Below the pieces are notes generated by a model. It was not told where the DNA came from and searched no databases. It saw only the letters and a list, made by a program, of their open reading frames with translations. Below, piece by piece: positions 58,789-64,000 of a stretch of DNA of 64,000 nucleotides. The stretch covers positions 744,001 to 808,000 of the forward strand of contig CAWAKJ010000007.1 of NCBI GenBank assembly GCA_963782595.1, written 5' to 3'. The position numbers and the translations under genes are program-made. Source of the stretch: JAMQPK01 sp963782595 (GTDB lineage Bacteria > Acidobacteriota > Vicinamibacteria > Vicinamibacterales > JAMQPK01). Position 1 is the first letter of the stretch. The number at the start of each line of letters is the position of its first letter.

Positions 58789-59697
58789 ATGCGCAAAAGT
58801 GTAATCGCGCTCGTACTTCTATCGGCTCTGTCGCCCTCCAGCGTGAGGGGCCAACCCCGCTGTGGGGATCCGGACCCCGAAATCTCCATCAGTGTCTGCT
58901 CGGCCCTCATCCAGTCGGGCCGTGTCAGGGGCCGCGACCTGGCAGTTGCCCACACCGAGCGGGGTATCGCTTACGTCACGCTGCTCGACTACGATCGCGC
59001 GCTTCGGGACTTCGAGGAGGCCGTCCGTCTCGATCCCCGATCGGTCCGGGCGTTTGCCAACCGCGGCGCGGTGCACGGCGCAAAGCAGGACTTCGGGAAC
59101 GCGATAGACGACTTCACTCAGGTGTTGAAGCTCGAGCCACGCTCGCCGACGGCCTTCGCCGATCGCGCGGGTATGTACCGCCTGGACGGGCAATACGACG
59201 CCGCCATCAAGGACTACGACGAAGCGATTCGCCTGAATCCGGCCTTCGACGACGCCCTGCTCAACCGGGCGCTCACGCTGGCCGGCACGTCTCGATGCGC
59301 GGAGGCGATTGCCGATTTCACCCGCGTCATCGAGCTGAATCCGGCGCAGCCCATCGCGTACCTCGATAGAGCAGTGTGCCACGAAGCGGTGGGCAAGGAC
59401 GACCTGGCCTTGCAGGATTTTTCGAGGCACGTAGAAATCGATCCAAGGTCGGTCGAAGGCTTCGAGCGGCGGGCGGCGCTGCACTTCCGGGGGCGTAACT
59501 ACCCGGCCGCGCTGGCGGACTTCGCGAGCGCGCTCGCGGTCAACCCGAGCTCGGCGACGGCCCTTTATGGGAGGGGAGTCGTCAAGCGTACGATGGGTGA
59601 CACGCGAAGCGGTCTCGAAGACATGGAGGTCGCCACGGCGATGCGCCCCACGGTGTCGAAGGAACTGGCGTCGCGCGGTCTGAAGGCTCCGGACTGA
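58789..59697 (+). CDS. secreted TPR-repeat protein
   Basis: A 302-residue protein with a signal peptide (MRKSVIALVLLSALSPSSVRGQ), the Cys-pair cap 'PRCGDPDPEISISVCSALIQSG', and six to seven TPR units ('VAHTERGIAYVTLLDYDRALRDFEEAVRLDPRSVRAFANRGAVHGAKQDFGNAIDDFTQVLKLEPR...'). Third member of the paralog set in this window. It ends one nt before the stop of the convergent VWFA gene. Probably a periplasmic protein-interaction scaffold. Confidence 0.87.
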   Translation: MRKSVIALVLLSALSPSSVRGQPRCGDPDPEISISVCSALIQSGRVRGRDLAVAHTERGIAYVTLLDYDRALRDFEEAVRLDPRSVRAFANRGAVHGAKQDFGNAIDDFTQVLKLEPRSPTAFADRAGMYRLDGQYDAAIKDYDEAIRLNPAFDDALLNRALTLAGTSRCAEAIADFTRVIELNPAQPIAYLDRAVCHEAVGKDDLALQDFSRHVEIDPRSVEGFERRAALHFRGRNYPAALADFASALAVNPSSATALYGRGVVKRTMGDTRSGLEDMEVATAMRPTVSKELASRGLKAPD

Positions 59698-59698
59698 G

Positions 59699-60613
59699 CT
59701 AATGCGACCTGGATGGCTTGGGCTCGGCAATGTAGCCACGGCGGGCCCGCACGCGATGCTCGGGGTTCGTGGTGCGGACGCGAATGCTGCGGTAGCTGCC
59801 GTCGGGCGGGCGCGGTGAATGGTAGCCGAGCACGTACTGGCTGTTGAGCTCTTCGGCGATACGCGCCGTCGCGGCGACGATTTCGCTCGTCTGGTGCACC
59901 AGCTCGGTGTTGCCGCCGCTTCCCCCCGTAATCTCGTTCAGCGCGCCGACGTTCACCGTTTCGTTGATGGCGCGTTTCGCCGGCGGATCGACCGCGATGG
60001 CATACACGAACGCGTCGCTGCGGACGAGCGCGAAGCGCACCTCGCGCAGCGTCGCGTCGCTGGCTGTGTCGGCGCCATCGGAAATGATGAGCACCGAAGC
60101 GCGCTGCTTGGTGCGCGTGCTCATCATCGGCAAGACGGTTAACGCCGCATCGTAGAGGGCGGTCGAGCCGAATGGCTTCAACCCCGCCATCGCACTCCGA
60201 ACGACATCGGGTGCCTGCGTCCACCGCGTGAGCTGACGTGGCTCGTGATTGAACGCGACGACAGAGAACTCGTCGCTCTCGTCCAGCAGGTCGAAGAGAA
60301 AGCGCTCCACCGCCGATCGCGCGTCGACGAGGCGCTGACCGAACATGCTGTCGCTGACGTCGAGCAGGACAGCCAGGCTCACGGGAACACGCTCGTTGGT
60401 GAACTGCGTAATCGCCTGTCGCTCGCCGTCTTCGTACACTTCGAAGGCGTCGCGCGGCAGGCCGGTCACCAGGTGGCCGTTGCCATCGATCACGGTGGCG
60501 GTGACGCTGATGAGGTCGACACCCGATCGGAACCGGGCGGAGCGATCCTCCTGCGCGGTTAGCACGAGGCTTACCGCGATCGACATCAGTACTGCGCCGT
60601 ACGCGCTCCGCAC
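59699..60613 (-). CDS. secreted VWFA-related acidobacterial protein
   Basis: A 304-residue protein with a signal peptide (MRSAYGAVLMSIAVSLVLTAQ), the family opening 'FRSGVDLISVTATVIDGNGHLVTGLPRDAFEVYEDGERQAITQF', a complete MIDAS motif ('LLDVSDSMFGQRLVDAR', DxSxS) and the closing 'SQYVLGYHSPRPPDGSYRSIRVRTTNPEHRVRARRGYIA'. Unlike the protein at 9651 it has no extra C-terminal domain. Probably a metal-dependent protein-binding module outside the cytoplasm. Confidence 0.9.
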   Translation of the reverse strand: MRSAYGAVLMSIAVSLVLTAQEDRSARFRSGVDLISVTATVIDGNGHLVTGLPRDAFEVYEDGERQAITQFTNERVPVSLAVLLDVSDSMFGQRLVDARSAVERFLFDLLDESDEFSVVAFNHEPRQLTRWTQAPDVVRSAMAGLKPFGSTALYDAALTVLPMMSTRTKQRASVLIISDGADTASDATLREVRFALVRSDAFVYAIAVDPPAKRAINETVNVGALNEITGGSGGNTELVHQTSEIVAATARIAEELNSQYVLGYHSPRPPDGSYRSIRVRTTNPEHRVRARRGYIAEPKPSRSH

Positions 60614-60628
60614 GGTCTTATCCTACGC

Positions 60629-60979
60629 TCAATCGGCGGCCTTATCGATGATCCATGCGGCGAGCACGCCGGCCGCGGTCCCCGCTGCCGACCAGGTGAA
60701 ATCGCGCCATGACGGGTCTCCGCGGCGGCGATCGCGCAGCTCCTTGCCGGCCGCGGCGCCGATCCCTGCGGTGGTCCCGAGCACGATGCGCCAGCGTCTT
60801 TGCCTGGTGAGCGGTATCGCCAGGGCGTACCCGCCCGCCGCGACGCCGGCGCCCGCGCCGAAGTGTTTCGCCTTGTCGGCGGCAAACCACTTGTCGTCGG
60901 CCGCCGCGGTTGTGGGGGCGAACAACAAGGCCACGATCACGAAAGCCGCGATCGCGGAGCGCGCCAGGACGATTCTCAT
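60629..60979 (-). CDS. small exported protein, YfiM/DUF2279-like
   Basis: A 116-residue protein with a signal peptide (MRIVLARSAIAAFVIVALLFAPTTAAA) and 'DDKWFAADKAKHFGAGAGVAAGGYALAIPLTRQRRWRIVLGTTAGIGAAAGKELRDRRRGDPSWRDFTWSAAGTAAG'. The 'ADKAKHF...GKELRD' pattern resembles YfiM-type lipoproteins, but no lipobox Cys is present. Function unknown. It is upstream of the VWFA gene by 15 nt and probably co-transcribed. I chose ATG 60979 at the signal peptide. Confidence 0.7.
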   Translation of the reverse strand: MRIVLARSAIAAFVIVALLFAPTTAAADDKWFAADKAKHFGAGAGVAAGGYALAIPLTRQRRWRIVLGTTAGIGAAAGKELRDRRRGDPSWRDFTWSAAGTAAGVLAAWIIDKAAD

Positions 60980-61080
60980 CACGAGGCATGCTACCTGAAG
61001 GCCGGCGTTCGGAAGCCGAGTAGCGACGTACGATTCTGCAGCTGCAAGAGGAGCGGAGGATGTGGCACCCGATCCCAGAA

Positions 61081-61273
61081 GGCGGTTGGGTTGACGTTGC
61101 TGCATCCCGAATCCGAAGTTCCGGGGCCGGACCGCCCTGCGATGCCTGCCGCCGGCCGCGAGACGCGAGGTCCGTGACCTCGCTCGTTCCCCACAGGCTT
61201 CTCGCGCGGTCAGGTGTTACGTGTCGGCCTCCTCCACACGGCTTCGTGCTGCAGCAACGTCAACCCAACCGCC
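61081..61273 (+). mobile_element. MITE-like element, copy 2
   Basis: Perfect 24-bp inverted ends: 61081-61104 (GGCGGTTGGGTT...TTGCTGCA) and its exact complement at 61250-61273. The interior matches copy 1 in the opposite orientation (TCGCGCGGTCAGGTG, GTGTCGGCCTCC, CACGGCTTCGTGCTG). It has no coding capacity and lies in the 514-nt gap before the ADOP gene. Confidence 0.8.
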
Positions 61274-61311
61274 TACCGTGGGATCGCCTACCGCTCGGCC
61301 GCTTCGAACCA

Positions 61312-61378
61312 ACGAACCAACGAACCTACGAACACACGAACCGACGAACCCGACGAACCCGACGAACTTGACGAACCA
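61312..61378 (+). repeat. tandem words CGAACCAA/CGAACCCGA
   Basis: About eight copies of an 8-9 nt word (CGAACCAACGAACCTACGAA, CACACGAACCGACGAACCCG and so on) follow copy 2 of the MITE-like element. No inverted half is seen. Confidence 0.7.
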
Positions 61379-61403
61379 AGTAGGCAGTAGACATCCGACC
61401 TCT

Positions 61404-61429
61404 ATGGTAGTAGATTGTCTTCTACCTAT
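61404..61429. promoter_or_regulatory. possible operator before the ADOP gene
   Basis: GGTAGTAGA-TTG-TCTTCTACC is a 9-bp inverted repeat with one mismatch, 65 nt before the ADOP ATG. A 17-codon open frame beginning ATG at 61429 lies between. A repressor site is plausible; nothing identifies the regulator. Confidence 0.3.
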
Positions 61430-61493
61430 GGATCAGAGCCCGCGCGCGGAAGCCATCGCTCGCGTTCTAGGCCCCGCATAGCTGGAGGCACCG

Positions 61494-64000
61494 ATGAGGT
61501 GGTTTCGCCGCAAGCCTCGCGCCGAAGACGTCGACGCCGAAATTCAGTTTCATCTCAGAGAAGAAGCGCGGCTCCGCGAGGATCGTGGCGAGACCGCCGA
61601 GCACGCGCACATGAACGCGCGGCGCGCGTTCGGCAACGTCGCGCTGGCGCGCGAAGACACGCGCGCCGTCTGGACGTGGACCGCGCTCGAACAGCTTCTG
61701 CAGGATGTCCGGTCCGGCTGCCGCATCCTGACGACCGCACCGGGCCTCAGCGCCGCCGCGGTGCTGCTCATCGCGCTCGTCATCGGTGGCAATACGACCG
61801 TGTTTTCCATCGCGAACGGGTTCATCTCGAAGCCGGCACACGGCGTGACGGCCAGAGGCCTTGTGACGGTGGGTTGGACCAACGAGCGTGGGACCGTGCA
61901 ACCCTGCAACAACCCCATCGCGTATCAAAGCTTTCAGGAGCACAGCCGGACACTCGAGCGCACCATCGGATCGACCGGCGGCCGTCACACGTTGAGTCAT
62001 CGAACCGGAAGCTATGCCGTACGGGCGGGCGGTGTCAGCTCCAACTACTTCGAAGGCCTTGGCGTCGGGATCATCAAGGGGCGGGGACTTCGCGACGGAG
62101 AGGCGGCTGTTGTCATCAGCTACCGAACCTGGGAGAACAGTTTTCAGAAAGCCGACGACATCATCGGCACGCCGGTCAGTTTGAGCGGACGTCCGCTCAC
62201 CGTGGTGGGCGTGACGGCGCAACGGTTTGGTGGCGCAACCATACCGGAATCCGCGGATCTCTGGGTTCCTCTCGATCGATCCGCCGAATATGTGTGCGTG
62301 TTAGGACGCCTTGCGCCCGGCATGTCGCTCCAACAGGCCCAGACCGAGCTGTCGGCACTATGGGCGCGCCTCCAGGCGTCGCATGCGGAGCTCGATCGGA
62401 ATTCGAGGCTGGTCGTCGGGCATTATTCCGCCAACGCAGGGAGCGGGAATCTCATCGATCACCGGTCGTCACAGTTTCTCGCCATCTTCTCCGTCGTCAC
62501 ACTAATCACTCTGGTGGTCGTGTGCGCGAACGTCGCGAATCTTCTGGTTGCACGGGCCGTGATCCGCCAGCGCGAGCTGGCACTCCGTCAGTCGCTTGGC
62601 GCCTCGCGCGTGCGCATCGTTCGGGCGCTGATGGCCGAAGGTCTGGCCTTGTCGCTCGTGTCTTGGGCCGCCTCGTGTGCAACCGCCTGGATGCTCACGC
62701 GCACGATGAGCGGGCATCTGGCCCCGAATTCCCAGGGAGCCAACATTCCCATGCCCGACTTTACGCCGGATTGGACTGTTCTTGGATATGCCCTCGTCCT
62801 GGCGATGGCCTGCACCATCGCCTGCACGCTCGGCCCTGCGTTGAGAGCCTGGCGGCAACCGTTGCTCCCGCCGTTGAAAGCCGGCGAGCAGGCCGTGATT
62901 GCCGGGCGCTCGAAGGTTTCGCGGGGACTCGTCGTGGTGCAGATGGCCTTCTCGGTACTCCTCGTTGCGTGCGCCGGTCTCGCGTTCCGGTCGCTGTCTC
63001 TGATAGGAAGCTTCGATTCGGGATTCGACACCCGAACGTTGCTGCTCGTCACGGTCAACACATCGGACAGCACGGTAAGTACCGAAGCGAACGGCGTGCT
63101 GCTCGAGACGCTGCGCACGAGGCTTGCCTCGGTCAACGGAGTGCAGCATACAAGCTATGCGCGCCGGCCACCGAGTGAAAACTGGGGTGGCGACCCGGTC
63201 CGGCTGCCGGGTTCGCCCGACACGGTCGTCGTGCAGATGAACCATGTCGGCCCGGGTTACGTCGAGACGATCGGCGTGTCGCTCCTGGCCGGCCGCGATC
63301 CCACCCGCGATACCGCCGGTCGCGACGTGCCGGCCGCGCTGATCAGCCAGAGTCTCGCAGATGAGATGTGGCAAGGTCAGTCGCCGATCGGCCGGCGAAT
63401 GCTCGTGACGAGCCGGGGACGTGAAAGCGAAGTGGAAGTGGCGGGCGTCGTGCCGGACAAGTACTACAGCGGTTTCCGTCACGAGTTGCGTCCGTTTGTG
63501 TTCCTCTCGGCGCTCCACAACCCGGCCCCGCCCGGAGAATCGGCTCTGTATGTCAGGTACAGCGGAAGTCTGGATACGGTCGGTCCGGACATCGGTCGGA
63601 CGCTTCAGGAGGTCGACTCCCGTGCGGCCATCGCGTTCATGAGAACGTGGGACGCGCAGATAGATGCCGCGGTGTTTCCGGTTCGCGTACTCACGATGCT
63701 GCTCACGCTGTTTGCCGGCGGCTCGCTCTTCATCGCCGTCATTGGTCAGTACGCGGTGGTCTCGTTCGATATGCGGCGAAGAGTTCGGGAGCTCGGGCTC
63801 AGGATGGCGCTGGGCGCGTCGGCAAGACAGGTACTCACGACGGTGATGCGCGAAGGCTTCGCGCTGACGGTCATTGGCCTCATCATCGGTTTTGCGCTCA
63901 GCCTCGCGGCGGGCCGTGTTCTGGGCCGGGCGCTCTACGGTATTACGCCGACCGATCCCGTTACCTACGCCGCTGTGTTTGCGCTGCTGTCGGCCGTCTC
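61494..64000 (+). CDS. ADOP-family ABC permease (MacB/FtsX-like), truncated by the window end
   Basis: Open from ATG 61494 (GGAGG eight nt upstream) to the last base, 835 codons with no stop. The N-terminal 'MRWFRRKPRAEDVDAEIQFHLREEARLRE...RRAFGNVALAREDTRAVWTWTALEQLLQDVRSGCRILTTAPGLSAAAVLLIALVIGGNTTVFSIANGF' is the classic acidobacterial duplicated-orphan-permease start. It has a MacB periplasmic core, then FtsX helices ('ITLVVVCANVANLLVARAVIRQRELALRQSLGASRVRIVRALMAEGLALSL') and a second periplasmic/FtsX half ('RRRVRELGLRMALGASARQVLTTVMREGFALTV'). It works in inner-membrane mechanotransmission or export; the partner ATPase is not in the window. Only the last helix is missing. Confidence 0.93.
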   Translation, partial: MRWFRRKPRAEDVDAEIQFHLREEARLREDRGETAEHAHMNARRAFGNVALAREDTRAVWTWTALEQLLQDVRSGCRILTTAPGLSAAAVLLIALVIGGNTTVFSIANGFISKPAHGVTARGLVTVGWTNERGTVQPCNNPIAYQSFQEHSRTLERTIGSTGGRHTLSHRTGSYAVRAGGVSSNYFEGLGVGIIKGRGLRDGEAAVVISYRTWENSFQKADDIIGTPVSLSGRPLTVVGVTAQRFGGATIPESADLWVPLDRSAEYVCVLGRLAPGMSLQQAQTELSALWARLQASHAELDRNSRLVVGHYSANAGSGNLIDHRSSQFLAIFSVVTLITLVVVCANVANLLVARAVIRQRELALRQSLGASRVRIVRALMAEGLALSLVSWAASCATAWMLTRTMSGHLAPNSQGANIPMPDFTPDWTVLGYALVLAMACTIACTLGPALRAWRQPLLPPLKAGEQAVIAGRSKVSRGLVVVQMAFSVLLVACAGLAFRSLSLIGSFDSGFDTRTLLLVTVNTSDSTVSTEANGVLLETLRTRLASVNGVQHTSYARRPPSENWGGDPVRLPGSPDTVVVQMNHVGPGYVETIGVSLLAGRDPTRDTAGRDVPAALISQSLADEMWQGQSPIGRRMLVTSRGRESEVEVAGVVPDKYYSGFRHELRPFVFLSALHNPAPPGESALYVRYSGSLDTVGPDIGRTLQEVDSRAAIAFMRTWDAQIDAAVFPVRVLTMLLTLFAGGSLFIAVIGQYAVVSFDMRRRVRELGLRMALGASARQVLTTVMREGFALTVIGLIIGFALSLAAGRVLGRALYGITPTDPVTYAAVFALLSAV

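Noticed and set aside
61415..63178. 587-codon plus-strand open frame
   Set aside because: It is out of frame with the clear ADOP protein, which runs from 61494 to the end of the window; the translation is Arg-rich noise.
1..64000. tRNA, rRNA, tmRNA or prophage genes
   Set aside because: No cloverleaf-like arms with CCA-type ends, rRNA motifs, integrase or phage structural genes were seen on either strand while reading through.

Overview
The window is GC-rich bacterial DNA with dense, mostly intact genes. It most likely comes from an Acidobacteriota genome of the Vicinamibacteria type. That assignment is inferred from gene content: a duplicated-permease (ADOP) protein running off the right end, two secreted VWFA-related proteins of the acidobacterial kind, a DUF1552 protein beside a secreted ankyrin protein, a PQQ-dependent dehydrogenase, and short palindromes whose in-frame reading contains 'GFSRT'. 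No rRNA, tRNA, CRISPR array, phage or transposase gene was seen.

Layout. 1-3.1 kb: a DUF1552 gene and an ankyrin gene, both broken by single-base frameshifts that look like sequence errors, then an FmdB-type zinc ribbon. 3.2-7.2 kb (minus): a diguanylate cyclase, a membrane protein and an M1 peptidase. 7.3-12.7 kb: a DapB/Ord-like dehydrogenase, a Tat-exported PLP-fold protein, a VWFA protein, an unknown secreted protein and a tiny membrane protein. 12.7-24.2 kb: a class A PBP, a PNPOx-like protein, a TPR protein, an M23 peptidase, a Rieske protein paired with a CxxCH/beta-barrel protein, the PQQ dehydrogenase, a translationally coupled ECF-sigma trio, and a VTT membrane protein.

25.3-37.6 kb is a near-complete oxidative L-fucose (or similar 6-deoxysugar) catabolic cluster. 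It holds a 2-keto-3-deoxy-fuconate-type SDR, mutarotase, Gfo/Idh oxidoreductase, lactonase-type amidohydrolase, three-part sugar ABC importer, L-fuconate dehydratase, NHL protein, LacI regulator, ThuA-like protein and diketo-deoxy-acid hydrolase. Matching 14-bp palindromes (CTTTACCGRTAAAG type) lie in front of the first gene (two copies, 31 bp apart) and directly in front of lacI, so the regulon can be read from the sequence.

37.6-43.6 kb: a membrane alpha/beta hydrolase, two tandem FAD oxidoreductases and a divergent GcvT-like protein. 43.6-50.3 kb: a signal-peptide-bearing methyltransferase and, divergent from it behind a Fur-like box, a likely iron-uptake operon (STN/TonB receptor, PiuC-type dioxygenase, PepSY protein, secreted CbiX-like chelatase). 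50.3-61 kb: small membrane proteins, cardiolipin synthase, a second AI-2E-type transporter, a cytochrome P460, TPR proteins, a response regulator and histidine kinase, a bactofilin, and a second VWFA protein.

The most unusual content is not protein-coding. (i) A 62-bp palindrome is inserted in frame inside the sugar-importer ATPase gene, with dispersed half copies elsewhere. (ii) Two copies of a 190-260 bp element have perfect 22-24 bp inverted ends and conserved interiors. (iii) At least thirteen intergenic spots are built from shuffled 7-10 nt words, often folding into hairpins; the same word recurs at distant loci. (iv) There is a 160-bp imperfect palindrome at 54.1 kb.
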